Of a DNA stretch of 9,455 nucleotides, positions 1-6,984 are shown one piece after another. Below the pieces are notes generated by a model, which saw nothing but the letters and a program-made list of their open reading frames with translations, was not told where the DNA came from and did not search any database. A program made the position numbers and the translations under genes. Numbering within the stretch: position 1 is the first letter of the stretch; the number at the start of each line of letters is the position of its first letter. This DNA is from Hyphomicrobiales bacterium (GTDB taxonomy: Bacteria; Pseudomonadota; Alphaproteobacteria; Micropepsales; Micropepsaceae), in the NCBI GenBank assembly GCA_017849395.1, contig JAFIHO010000362.1:1-9455 (forward strand), in the 5' to 3' direction.

Positions 1-353
1 CGTCGCAATTCGATCCGCAGCCCTTCCATCTCGATGCAGAGGCGGCAAGGGACACGTTCTTCGGCGCACTGGCCGCAAGCGGCTGGCACACCGCCGCCAT
101 CACCATGTCGCTCTTGGTCAAGAGCGGAATGCCCATCGCAGGCGGGCTGATCGGGGCGGGCTGCGAATTGTCCTGGCCCCGCCCGACGCGGCCGGACGAC
201 ATCCTTCAGGTGGAAAGCGAAGTGATGGCGGTGACACCGTCACGCTCCCGCCCGGACCGGGGCATGATCACCATGAAAAGCGAAACCCGGAACCAGCGCG
301 GCGAAACGGTGCAGGTTTTGACGAGCAAGATGCTGGTCTGGAAAAGGCCATAG
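1..353 (+). CDS. MaoC-like (R)-specific hydratase family protein, 3' part
   Basis: The reading frame is open from base 3 to the TAG at 351-353, and its start lies before the window. The visible part (about 116 residues) begins SQFDPQPFHLDAEAARDT. The D-x4-H arrangement in FDPQPFH (bases 9-29) matches the catalytic Asp/His hydratase motif of the hot-dog-fold MaoC / (R)-specific enoyl-CoA hydratase family. The following FFGALAASGWHTAA stretch and the end, ...VQVLTSKMLVWKRP, are also typical of single-domain MaoC proteins of roughly 150 residues. Members hydrate enoyl-CoA or related thioesters; the substrate cannot be read here. An internal ATG at 105 would remove the catalytic motif, so it is not the start. 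The gene converges on the antiporter gene with only 9 bases between the stop codons. Confidence 0.85.
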   Translation, partial: SQFDPQPFHLDAEAARDTFFGALAASGWHTAAITMSLLVKSGMPIAGGLIGAGCELSWPRPTRPDDILQVESEVMAVTPSRSRPDRGMITMKSETRNQRGETVQVLTSKMLVWKRP

Positions 354-362
354 AGGCCGCGC

Positions 363-1991
363 CTATCTGATCCCTCCGCTCTCCGCGCTGTGGCGGATGC
401 GGGAATCCTCCAGGTCCAGTTCCCGCTCGATTCGGCGGCGGGCATCGTCGTCGATCTCGCCCCTGGCATAAAGATCGGCAATCGCCGCGCGTTCCGCGTT
501 CAGAAAGCGCAGTTGCAGGACCGAGGCCGACAGGATCGCATGGCCCTGCGCCAGATCGCGGCAGGCCGCGACGAAATAGGCGCGCCGGTCTTCATGCCGC
601 CGCCGCAGCGCCGCCACCGTATCGGGATCGGACGCCGCGCCCTCCAGCGCATCCAGCCGCGCCAGCGCCGCGTCGATGGCATGGACCCGCGCCGCCACTT
701 CATGCTGCTTGGCCTCATGGGCTTCGGCCCGCCCCATCTCCACCAGCCCCAGTTTTCGGATCACCCAGGGAAATGTCAGGCCCTGGCCCACCAGCGTCAC
801 AAGGATCACCGCGAAGGTCACCAGCAGCACAAGCCCGCGCGCGGGAAAGGGCGCATCGCCCGCCATCAGGGGAATGGACAGGGCCGCCGCCAGCGACACC
901 ACGCCCCTTATCCCGGTGAAGGCGACCAGGAAGATCGCCTGCCAGGGCGGCGTGGGATTGCTGACCCGCATGGGCGGCCACAGCGCGCGCGGCAGCCAGG
1001 TGGCGAAGAACACCCACACAAAACGCACCACGATGATGGTCCCGCAGACCAGCAGGCTGGCCAGGGCGAAATATGTCCATTGCTTCAGGTCCAGCCCCTC
1101 GGCCACCACCCGGGCCTGCAGCCCGGTGAGCAGAAAGATCACGCCCTCAACCAGATAGACCGTCAGGTCCCAGACAAAGAAACCCTGCAGGCGCGTGGCG
1201 GGCGCGATGAATCGTGGTCCGTTCCAACTGACATAGAGTCCGGCAGTGACCGTGGCCAGCACGCCCGAGCCGCCCATCAATTCGGGAATCCAGAAGGCCG
1301 CGAAGGGCGTCAGCAGCGCCTCGACCATCTCGACCCGCGGCTCGTGCGTCCAGCGGCGCAGCGCCAGCGCGCCCCAGCCGACCGCTAGGCCCCAGGCGAT
1401 CTCGCCCGCCACGATGATGAGGAATTGGGTGGTGGCGTCGGCCAGGGAGAATGCGCGGCCCTGAACCACTGCCGCCACCGCGAAGCTGAAAAGGATAAGG
1501 GCGGTGGCGTCGTTCACCAGACCCTCGCCCTCCAGGATGGTCAGGATGCGGCCCGGCACCTTGAACCGCCGCGCGATGGCCATGGGCGCGACCGCGTCGG
1601 GCGGCGACACCACCGCGCCCAGCAGGAACCCCACCGCCAGCGGCAGGTGCAGCACATAATGACAAAGCACCGCCACGACCGAGGCGGTGAAGATCACGCA
1701 GCCCACCGCCAGCAGCAGGATGGGCTGCAGATTCTCCTTGAAGCCGCGCCAGCTCATGCCGACGCCCGAGGAATAAAGAAGCGGCGGCAGCAACAGGGTC
1801 AGCACCAGCTCGGGGCTCAGTTCGATGCGCGGCACGCCCGGCAGGAACCCCGCCGCCAGCCCGGCCAGCACCAGAAGGATCGAATGGGGAATGGCCAGCC
1901 GCCGGGCGGCCAGGGCTACCGCCGCGGTGGCGGCGACCAGGCCAAAACCTATCGGCAGGGCGGGAAGGAGCATGGCCAAACACTGCAACAT
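363..1991 (-). CDS. CPA1-family Na+/H+ antiporter
   Basis: This 542-residue inner-membrane protein has about 12 hydrophobic segments over residues 1-415 and a charged, probably helical cytoplasmic tail at 420-542, the usual size and plan of bacterial CPA1 exchangers such as E. coli YjcE. Visible family motifs are SPPDAVAP (129-136), GEGLVNDATALILF (155-168, with the N160-D161 ion-binding pair) and FTGIRGVVSLAAALSIP (358-374, with the conserved Arg). It should exchange external protons for cytoplasmic Na+ (or K+), serving pH and salt homeostasis; ion choice cannot be read from the sequence. The start at 1991 gives MLQCLAMLLPALPIGFG. A second ATG at 1973 (Met7) would also keep the first membrane segment, and neither has a clear Shine-Dalgarno site. 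The gene is divergent from the GMC oxidoreductase gene and has no operon partner in the window. Confidence 0.93.
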   Translation of the reverse strand: MLQCLAMLLPALPIGFGLVAATAAVALAARRLAIPHSILLVLAGLAAGFLPGVPRIELSPELVLTLLLPPLLYSSGVGMSWRGFKENLQPILLLAVGCVIFTASVVAVLCHYVLHLPLAVGFLLGAVVSPPDAVAPMAIARRFKVPGRILTILEGEGLVNDATALILFSFAVAAVVQGRAFSLADATTQFLIIVAGEIAWGLAVGWGALALRRWTHEPRVEMVEALLTPFAAFWIPELMGGSGVLATVTAGLYVSWNGPRFIAPATRLQGFFVWDLTVYLVEGVIFLLTGLQARVVAEGLDLKQWTYFALASLLVCGTIIVVRFVWVFFATWLPRALWPPMRVSNPTPPWQAIFLVAFTGIRGVVSLAAALSIPLMAGDAPFPARGLVLLVTFAVILVTLVGQGLTFPWVIRKLGLVEMGRAEAHEAKQHEVAARVHAIDAALARLDALEGAASDPDTVAALRRRHEDRRAYFVAACRDLAQGHAILSASVLQLRFLNAERAAIADLYARGEIDDDARRRIERELDLEDSRIRHSAESGGIR

Positions 1992-2020
1992 CCCGCCTGC
2001 CCGCGCGAGGGGCTGTTAAC

Positions 2021-2048
2021 CTGACAAAATGGCCGGACCCGCTATAAG
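2021..2048 (+). promoter_or_regulatory. Predicted sigma-70-type promoter of the GMC oxidoreductase gene
   Basis: CTGACA (2021-2026) matches the TTGACA -35 box at 5 of 6 bases. After a 16-base spacer comes TATAAG (2043-2048), matching TATAAT at 5 of 6. Transcription would begin near 2055, leaving a leader of about 25 bases that carries GGGAAG (2065-2070) before the ATG at 2081. This is one of the best promoter matches in the window. Confidence 0.6.
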
Positions 2049-2080
2049 AGGCAGGGGATTTCCACGGGAAGCCTGTTTCG

Positions 2081-3646
2081 ATGTTTGTGGACGCGCGCAA
2101 GCTGCCGGATGGCACGGTGCTCGAAACCGAAGTTTGTATCGTCGGCGGCGGCGCAGCCGGCATCACCATGGCGCGCGAATTCGTGCAGTCGGGCTTTCGC
2201 GTCGCGCTGCTGGAAAGCGGCGGCCTGGAGGCCGAGGCCGAGACCCAGGACCTTTATGACGGCACAAGCATCGGGCGGCCCTATCAGGACCTGACGGCGA
2301 TCCGCCTGCGCTGGTTCGGCGGCACCACCAATCACTGGGAAGGCTGGTGCGCGGTGATGGACAATCTGGATTTTGAAAGCCGCGACGGCGTCCGCTATTC
2401 GGGCTGGCCCTTCCCACGCAAGCATCTGGAACCCTGGTACCGCCGCGCCCAGACGGTGTGCCAGTTGGGGCCTTTCGGCTATGGGCCGGATGAATGGGGC
2501 ATCACGCCCGCGCGCATTCCCGCGCCCTTCAACGGGCCGCACTTCATCTGCCAGGTTTTGCAGAAAAGCCCGCCCACGCGGTTCGGTGAGGTCTATCGCG
2601 AAAGTTTGCGCAAGGCGCCGCGGCTGACGGTCTATCTCAACGCCAATGCGCTGCGCTTCGTCACCGGGCGGCAGGGCGGTGATGTGCAACGCCTGGATGC
2701 CGGCGCGCTGCCGCATGGCCGCTTCACGGTGAAGGCCAAGATTTATGTGCTGGCGACCGGCGCGGTGGAGAATACCAGGCTGCTTCTGTCATCCGGCGCC
2801 GAAGGCGGCAACGGGCTGGGCAATGACAATGATCTGGTCGGCCGCTTCTTCGCGGTGCATGTGGAATATGTCGGCGGGGTGATCGCGCCCGCCGATCCCT
2901 ATATCGACTTCCAGATGCTGAATGGCGACAGCGCCGACACGTTCAAGCGTGACGTGCCGCGCGAATTCGTGTCCTATTTCGCGCTTTCCGAAGCCACCCG
3001 CGCCCGCGAGCGTTTGCCGGGCATGCGAATCCGCATGCATCAGGACGTCGGCAAGGTCGCAGGGCTGGAAGCCTTGAAGCGTCTTCAGGCGCATCAGGAC
3101 GTGATGAAGGATCTGGGCATATTGATGCGCGATCTGGGCGGGGTCGCCAGCTATGGCTGGCACCGTATGACGCGCGGCAAAGGCGTGCCGGTGAATGCCA
3201 TCACCATGCGCTGCACCTCCGAACAGATGCCCGATCCCGACAGCCGCATCACGCTGGGCAAGGATGTCGATGCGTTGGGCCTGCGCAAGGTGGCGGTGGA
3301 CTGGCGGCTAAGCGCCGCCGACAAGCGCGGTGCGGTGTTCAACAACCGCCTGCTGGCGCGCGAGGTGGGCCGCTCCGGGCTGGGCCGCATGAAGACCCTG
3401 GTCAGCGACAATGACAATGACTGGCCGTCGGACATGCATGGCGACGAACACACAATGGGCACCACACGGATGCACAGGGACCCGAAGCAGGGTGTGGTGG
3501 ACGCCGATTGCCGCGTGCATGGCACGTCCAATCTCTATGTCGCGGGCAGTTCGGTGTTTCCCACCACCGGCACGGCAAATCCCACCCTCACCATTGTCGC
3601 TCTGGCGCTGCGCCTGGCCGACCATATCAAGGAGCGCCTGGCATGA
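2081..3646 (+). CDS. GMC-family FAD-dependent oxidoreductase (probable periplasmic dehydrogenase large subunit)
   Basis: This 521-residue flavoprotein is complete. The N-terminal Rossmann motif VGGGAAG (21-27) with the acidic residue E45 in VALLESGG binds FAD. RWFGGTTNHWEGW (near 78-90) matches the second conserved GMC block. The C-terminal domain carries EHTMGTTRM with the catalytic His at 457, GVVDADCRVHG, and GTANPTLTIVALA with Asn500 in the place of the second catalytic residue. It should oxidise a hydroxyl group of a sugar or alcohol with transfer to FAD; the substrate is not evident. It has no signal peptide of its own, and its stop overlaps the start of a small Tat-signal protein, the arrangement of hitch-hiker enzymes such as fructose dehydrogenase or glucoside 3-dehydrogenase. 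I do not see the clustered cysteines that hold the [3Fe-4S] cluster in those relatives. No cytochrome c gene follows. Confidence 0.9.
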   Translation: MFVDARKLPDGTVLETEVCIVGGGAAGITMAREFVQSGFRVALLESGGLEAEAETQDLYDGTSIGRPYQDLTAIRLRWFGGTTNHWEGWCAVMDNLDFESRDGVRYSGWPFPRKHLEPWYRRAQTVCQLGPFGYGPDEWGITPARIPAPFNGPHFICQVLQKSPPTRFGEVYRESLRKAPRLTVYLNANALRFVTGRQGGDVQRLDAGALPHGRFTVKAKIYVLATGAVENTRLLLSSGAEGGNGLGNDNDLVGRFFAVHVEYVGGVIAPADPYIDFQMLNGDSADTFKRDVPREFVSYFALSEATRARERLPGMRIRMHQDVGKVAGLEALKRLQAHQDVMKDLGILMRDLGGVASYGWHRMTRGKGVPVNAITMRCTSEQMPDPDSRITLGKDVDALGLRKVAVDWRLSAADKRGAVFNNRLLAREVGRSGLGRMKTLVSDNDNDWPSDMHGDEHTMGTTRMHRDPKQGVVDADCRVHGTSNLYVAGSSVFPTTGTANPTLTIVALALRLADHIKERLA

Positions 3647-4011
3647 CGGACGCGATGCGCCGCATCACCCGCCGCTCGCTCGGCGCGCTGCTGGCCGGCA
3701 CGGCGGTCTGGCTGGGTGTTCGCCCGGCCTTCGCCCGCACGCCCGCACAGCGTTTGCTATCGCTGCTGCGCGAGCAGCCGCTCGCCCTTGGCGCGCTGTG
3801 CGTCAAGGCGTTGCCCGGCGAGGACGCGGACAAGCTGACCGCCGCCCTGATGCGCGGCTGTGGAACAGATGGTTCGTCCCGCAGCGCCATCGCGGCCAAT
3901 ATCCGGGACGATTTCGCGCAAGGCCGGATTGTCGATGCCGATGGCTGGCAATTATCCCTGACCGAAGCTCGGCTCTGCGCCCTGGCCGCGCTTTCCTCGC
4001 GGATGGCCTGA
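3643..4011 (+). CDS. Small Tat-signal protein, putative small subunit of the GMC dehydrogenase
   Basis: This is a 122-residue protein of unknown family. The ATG at 3643 overlaps the stop of the oxidoreductase gene (ATGA) and has AAGGAG at 3629-3634, so this start is preferred to the in-frame ATG at 3508 inside the upstream gene; ATG 3655 is a weaker alternative. Residues 8-31 form a twin-arginine signal: TRRSLGALL (Arg10, Arg11), a hydrophobic stretch, then AFA with probable cleavage before Arg32. The mature part is only about 91 residues, with Cys53, Cys73 and Cys112 too scattered for an obvious metal site. It ends in a DGWQLSLTEARLCALAAL segment (100-117). Small subunits of FAD-dependent sugar dehydrogenases carry Tat signals and export the folded large subunit, and this gene's position and coupling suggest that role. 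It is shorter than characterised small subunits, which are usually 150 residues or more, so the assignment is inferred from context. Confidence 0.75.
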   Translation: MTDAMRRITRRSLGALLAGTAVWLGVRPAFARTPAQRLLSLLREQPLALGALCVKALPGEDADKLTAALMRGCGTDGSSRSAIAANIRDDFAQGRIVDADGWQLSLTEARLCALAALSSRMA

Positions 4012-4029
4012 CACATCAGGCCGTGGATT

Positions 4030-4043
4030 CGGACAATTGTCCG
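4030..4043. promoter_or_regulatory. 14-base perfect palindrome, candidate operator upstream of the sulfotransferase gene
   Basis: CGGACAATTGTCCG reads the same on both strands. It lies 18 bases after the Tat-protein stop and 58 bases before the sulfotransferase ATG. A weak -10-like TATGCT follows at 4055-4060, so a bound protein would cover the -35 position. No regulator is assigned. It could instead be a chance palindrome or part of an mRNA structure. Confidence 0.35.
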
Positions 4044-4067
4044 CGCATCTGTCCTATGCTTTTCTCC

Positions 4068-4094
4068 CCCCGCCTCCGGCATACCGGAGCGGGG
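4068..4094 (+). promoter_or_regulatory. Hairpin that covers the sulfotransferase ribosome binding site
   Basis: CCCCGCCTCCGG (4068-4079) pairs with CCGGAGCGGGG (4084-4094) around the four-base loop CATA. This gives 11 base pairs with a single bulged C at 4073, nearly all G-C. The right arm runs into GGGGAGGGG (4091-4099), the Shine-Dalgarno site of the ATG at 4102, so folding would hide part of it. No T-run follows, so a classic intrinsic terminator is unlikely. The structure may limit translation of the sulfotransferase, or may act as an mRNA 3' end or processing site for the upstream pair. Confidence 0.5.
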
Positions 4095-4101
4095 AGGGGC
4101 C

Positions 4102-5004
4102 ATGGACAGCACGCAATATCCGCGCAAGCAGCGCGAGCTGCACAATCATCATTTCGATTCCACCGTCTGGAACGATTTCCAGTTCCGCGACGACGACATC
4201 GTCATCGCCACCTATGCGAAATCCGGCACGACCTGGCTGCAGCAGATCGTCAGCCAGTTGATCTTCAACGGCCAGCCGAACCTGCCCGTGGCCGAGATGT
4301 CGCCCTGGCTGGACCTGCGCGTGCCACCCAAGGAAATCAAATTGCCGGAAGTGGAAAAACAGACGCACCGGCGCTTCCTGAAAACCCATCTGCCGGTCGA
4401 TGCGCTGGTTGTCTCGCCGCGCGCCCGCTACATCTATATCGGACGGGATGGCCGCGATGTCGTCTGGAGCATGTACAACCACCATGCCAACGCCAATGAC
4501 CTCTGGTATCAGGCGCTGAACGACTCGCCGGGCCGTGTGGGTCCGCCCATCGAAAAGCCGCCGCAATCGATCCTGCAATATTACCAGGACTGGATGGACC
4601 GCGACGGCCATCCCTTCTGGCCCTTCTGGGAGAATGTCCGGTCCTGGTGGGCGATCCGTGCATTGCCCAATGTCATGCTGCTGCATTTCGAGAGCCTGAA
4701 AAGGGACATGCCGGGTGAAATCCGCAAGATCGCGTCCTTTCTGGGCATCCGCATAGACGAAGCGCGCTGGCCGGACATCCTGAAACATTGCAGCTTCGAC
4801 TATATGAAGGCCAACGCCGCACCCAGCGTGCCGCTGGGCGGCGCTTTCTGGGATGGCGGCGCGGAGACCTTCATCAACAAGGGCGTCAATGGCCGCTGGC
4901 AAGGCACGCTGAGTGCCGGTGATTGCGTTGCCTATCAGCATCGCGCGCTGGACGAACTGGGCCCGGAATGCGCGCGCTGGCTTGCGACGGGCGAACGCGG
5001 CTGA
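4102..5004 (+). CDS. PAPS-dependent sulfotransferase domain protein
   Basis: This is a complete 300-residue cytosolic-type sulfotransferase. TYAKSGTTWLQQ (37-48) is the 5'-phosphosulfate binding loop of 3'-phosphoadenylyl sulfate. KTHLP (94-98) contains the catalytic His96 as in aryl/alcohol sulfotransferases. RYIYIGRDGRDVVWSMYNH (109-127) is the 3'-phosphate binding block with Arg115 and Ser123. FINKGVNGRWQGTLS (257-271) matches the C-terminal RKGxxGxWK signature, with Gln instead of the usual Lys. It should move a sulfuryl group to a hydroxyl or amine of a small molecule; the acceptor is unknown. The ATG follows GGGGAGGGG by a few bases. It lies 90 bases after the GMC/Tat pair on the same strand, so co-transcription is possible, although the gap has its own candidate regulatory structures. 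It converges on the AraC gene with one base between stops. Confidence 0.92.
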   Translation: MDSTQYPRKQRELHNHHFDSTVWNDFQFRDDDIVIATYAKSGTTWLQQIVSQLIFNGQPNLPVAEMSPWLDLRVPPKEIKLPEVEKQTHRRFLKTHLPVDALVVSPRARYIYIGRDGRDVVWSMYNHHANANDLWYQALNDSPGRVGPPIEKPPQSILQYYQDWMDRDGHPFWPFWENVRSWWAIRALPNVMLLHFESLKRDMPGEIRKIASFLGIRIDEARWPDILKHCSFDYMKANAAPSVPLGGAFWDGGAETFINKGVNGRWQGTLSAGDCVAYQHRALDELGPECARWLATGERG

Positions 5005-5005
5005 T

Positions 5006-5983
5006 CTATTGGCGTCCCGCCGTCCGGCTGTTGCGCCAGTCGGCAGGCGACTCGCCAATGACGCGCTTGAACGCGCGGCTGAAGGCGGCCTCGGATTCAT
5101 AACCTATATCCGCCGCGATGACGGCGATGGTGGCGTTGCCTTCGCACAGCCGCGAGGCGGCCATCTGAAGCCGCCATTTCTGCAGATACTGGATCGGCGG
5201 CATCCCGACATAGCCGGTGAACCGTTCCGCGAAAGACGAACGCGACAGCCCGGCTTCCTTCGCCAGTCCCTCCAGCGTCCAGTCGCGCCGCGGCTGGGTG
5301 TGGATCAGGTGCAACGCGCGGCCGGTATGGCGGTCACGCAGGCCGCCCAGCCAGCCCCGGCTTTCCTGCGGCAGGCTTTCGACATAGCGCCGCACCAGAT
5401 CGACAAACATCAGTTCGCCCAGCTTCGACAGGATGCCGCCGCCGCCCATGCGCTTTTCATTCGCCTCCATCACCGCGAAGCGCGTGAACTGCCGCAGCCA
5501 GCCGTCTTCCGCATGCGACCCGCGGATATGCGGGATCGGCGGCAGCGCCTCCAGCAACGGATTGAAGGGCCGCGCATCGCAACCCAGAAAGCCGCAAACG
5601 ATATGCGCGCGTTCCGCGCCGCCGCCATCCAGATTGAACAGCACCGGCAGAGACGCTTTTGCATCCGGGAATCCCGACAGATCAGGCGCGGCCCGCATGC
5701 CCGGATTGCTGGACAGAACATGCGCATCGCCTTGCGGAAAGGCGACGACGTCTCCGGCTTCCAGCAGCACGGGATCCAGCTTGCGTCCGACGATCTGCGC
5801 CCAGCACCGTCCGCTGGTGACGACGTGATACTCCATCACATGCTCGGAATCGGGCATGATGGTCGGGGCCACGACCCCGGAGCCGGGCGCTTCCGCCACC
5901 CAGGGCACCGAGGCATCGACATCGAAGAACACGGCCCCTTTTAGCCGCACCGCCTTCAGCACTTCCGACAATGTGTCGTTCAT
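5006..5983 (-). CDS. AraC-family transcriptional regulator with N-terminal cupin domain
   Basis: This 325-residue regulator begins MNDTLSEVLK. Residues about 15-200 form an AraC-type cupin effector domain (EYHVVTSGRCWAQIVG and LLEAGDVVAFPQGDAHVL at 51-90). Residues about 220-320 form the double helix-turn-helix DNA-binding domain: WTLEGLAKEAGLSRSSFAERF (235-255), then IAVIAADIGYESEAAFSRAFKR (286-307) with the usual family ending ESPADWR. The cupin lacks a close match to known sugar-binding AraC proteins, so the effector is unknown. It is divergent from the methyltransferase-GFA operon across 139 bases that hold tandem repeats typical of AraC operators. The likely role is control of that operon. 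Its stop lies one base from the sulfotransferase stop. Confidence 0.93.
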   Translation of the reverse strand: MNDTLSEVLKAVRLKGAVFFDVDASVPWVAEAPGSGVVAPTIMPDSEHVMEYHVVTSGRCWAQIVGRKLDPVLLEAGDVVAFPQGDAHVLSSNPGMRAAPDLSGFPDAKASLPVLFNLDGGGAERAHIVCGFLGCDARPFNPLLEALPPIPHIRGSHAEDGWLRQFTRFAVMEANEKRMGGGGILSKLGELMFVDLVRRYVESLPQESRGWLGGLRDRHTGRALHLIHTQPRRDWTLEGLAKEAGLSRSSFAERFTGYVGMPPIQYLQKWRLQMAASRLCEGNATIAVIAADIGYESEAAFSRAFKRVIGESPADWRNSRTAGRQ

Positions 5984-6009
5984 CGGATGACGCCTCGTCC
6001 ATGCGAAGC

Positions 6010-6050
6010 GGATTTCCGGTCATGACTCCCGGAAGTCCGGTCATTCATCC
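6010..6050. promoter_or_regulatory. Tandem 20-base direct repeat, probable AraC-regulator operator
   Basis: Two copies of GGA-nn-TCCGGTCAT-nnn-TCC lie at 6010-6029 and 6031-6050, identical at 17 of 20 positions within the conserved blocks and with a period of exactly 21 bases, or two helical turns. This is the classic layout for the two half-sites of an AraC-family dimer on one face of DNA. The second copy overlaps the predicted -35 element of the methyltransferase promoter, the position expected for an activator touching RNA polymerase. A GTCATGAC palindrome (6019-6026) sits within the first copy. Confidence 0.65.
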
Positions 6051-6072
6051 AGGCAGCAAAGCCCTGCATAAG
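6044..6072 (+). promoter_or_regulatory. Predicted activator-dependent promoter of the methyltransferase operon
   Basis: TTCATC (6044-6049, 3 of 6 matches to TTGACA) and CATAAG (6067-6072, 4 of 6 matches to TATAAT) are separated by 17 bases. The poor -35 box inside the operator repeat fits a promoter that needs the AraC regulator. The leader would carry the strong site AAGGAGG at 6110-6116, six bases before the ATG. Confidence 0.4.
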
Positions 6073-6122
6073 CCTTCCCGCGGCACGCAACGCGCGCCCG
6101 CCATCGTGCAAGGAGGCAAATA

Positions 6123-6977
6123 ATGAAGAACAGTGTTGTCTGCAATCCGGTCGCCCTGTTCCCGGCCACCGCCCCCGACTTCGCCGCCCTCAAGTCGCGC
6201 CAGCAGAAAATGTGGGCGTCCGGCGATTTCGCAGTGGTCGGCACCACCCTTCAGATCGTGGGCGAGGAACTTTGCGAAGCCATGGATCTGCGCAGTGGCC
6301 AGCGGGTGCTGGATGTGGCGGCGGGCAATGGCAATGCCGCCCTGGCGGCGGCGCGCCGCTGGTGCGAAGTGACTGCCACCGATTATGTGCCCGAATTGCT
6401 GGATCGGGCGCGCCAGCGGGCCTTGGCCGAAGGCCTGACCCTCAGGACCGGAATCGCCGATGCCGAGGCGTTGCCTTTCGCGGACGACAGTTTTGACGCC
6501 GTTACCTCAACCTTCGGCGTCATGTTTACGCCGGAGCATGAACGCGCCGCGCGGTCGATGCTGCGGGTCTGCCGCAGCGGCGGCAAGATCGGGATGGCCA
6601 ACTGGACGCCGGACGGATTTATCGGCCAGTTGTTCAACACGGTGGGCCGTCATGTGCCGCCCGCGCCCGGCACCCGCTCGCCCGCGCTATGGGGCACACG
6701 CGCCCATGTTCTGGACCTGTTCGGGCTGCAGCATGCCCATTCCTGCAAGACCGAGGCCCGCAATTTCGTCATGCGCTATCACAGTGACGAGCACTGGATC
6801 GAGATCTTCCGCACCTATTACGGCCCGGTGCTGAAGGAGTTCGAGGCCTTGGACGCGCAGGGGCAAAGCCGGCTTCACGCCGACATCAAGGCACTGATCG
6901 CGCGTTTCAATATCGCGCGGGACGGCACCATGGTGGTGCCCTCCGAATATCTGCAAATCGTCATCACCAAGCGCTGA
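6123..6977 (+). CDS. Class I SAM-dependent methyltransferase (UbiE-like fold)
   Basis: This is a 284-residue soluble protein. SAM motif I is VLDVAAGNGNAALAAA (62-77). The acidic residue at the end of the second strand is in TATDYVPELL (Asp87). ADAEALPFADDSFDAV (112-127) carries the adenine-contacting Asp and the strand 4 motif, and RVCRSGGKIGMANW (148-161) is strand 5. This is the Methyltransf_11/25 pattern shared with UbiE, but UbiE-specific motifs are not apparent and the length is greater, so the substrate is unknown. The start is secure because AAGGAGG lies six bases before the ATG. The GFA gene begins eight bases after its stop and uses GAGGA overlapping that stop, so the two are probably translated together. 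It is expected to be under the divergent AraC regulator. Confidence 0.9.
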   Translation: MKNSVVCNPVALFPATAPDFAALKSRQQKMWASGDFAVVGTTLQIVGEELCEAMDLRSGQRVLDVAAGNGNAALAAARRWCEVTATDYVPELLDRARQRALAEGLTLRTGIADAEALPFADDSFDAVTSTFGVMFTPEHERAARSMLRVCRSGGKIGMANWTPDGFIGQLFNTVGRHVPPAPGTRSPALWGTRAHVLDLFGLQHAHSCKTEARNFVMRYHSDEHWIEIFRTYYGPVLKEFEALDAQGQSRLHADIKALIARFNIARDGTMVVPSEYLQIVITKR

Positions 6978-6984
6978 GGATGCC

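Noticed and set aside
390..1388. Long plus-strand open frame inside the antiporter gene
   Set aside because: It has a Gln/Arg/His/Pro-rich composition typical of antisense frames in GC-rich DNA and no family motifs; the minus-strand antiporter explains the region.
1147..2169. Minus-strand frame of 340 codons overlapping the antiporter
   Set aside because: Low-complexity Gly/Ala/Arg-rich shadow of the antiporter frame that also crosses the divergent promoter region.
3508..3642. Extended N-terminus for the Tat-signal protein
   Set aside because: It would overlap the oxidoreductase gene by over 130 bases and bury the Tat signal; ATG 3643 has a good ribosome binding site.
4054..5100. Minus-strand frame of 348 codons opposite the sulfotransferase
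   Set aside because: The antisense of a gene with complete PAPS motifs; the composition is unnatural and it would overlap both neighbours.
4913..5944. Plus-strand frame of 343 codons opposite the AraC gene
   Set aside because: Gln/Arg/His-rich antisense shadow; the minus frame carries a clear cupin and double helix-turn-helix.
6123..6977. Naming the methyltransferase as UbiE
   Set aside because: Only general SAM-binding motifs are shared, and the neighbourhood has no quinone synthesis genes.
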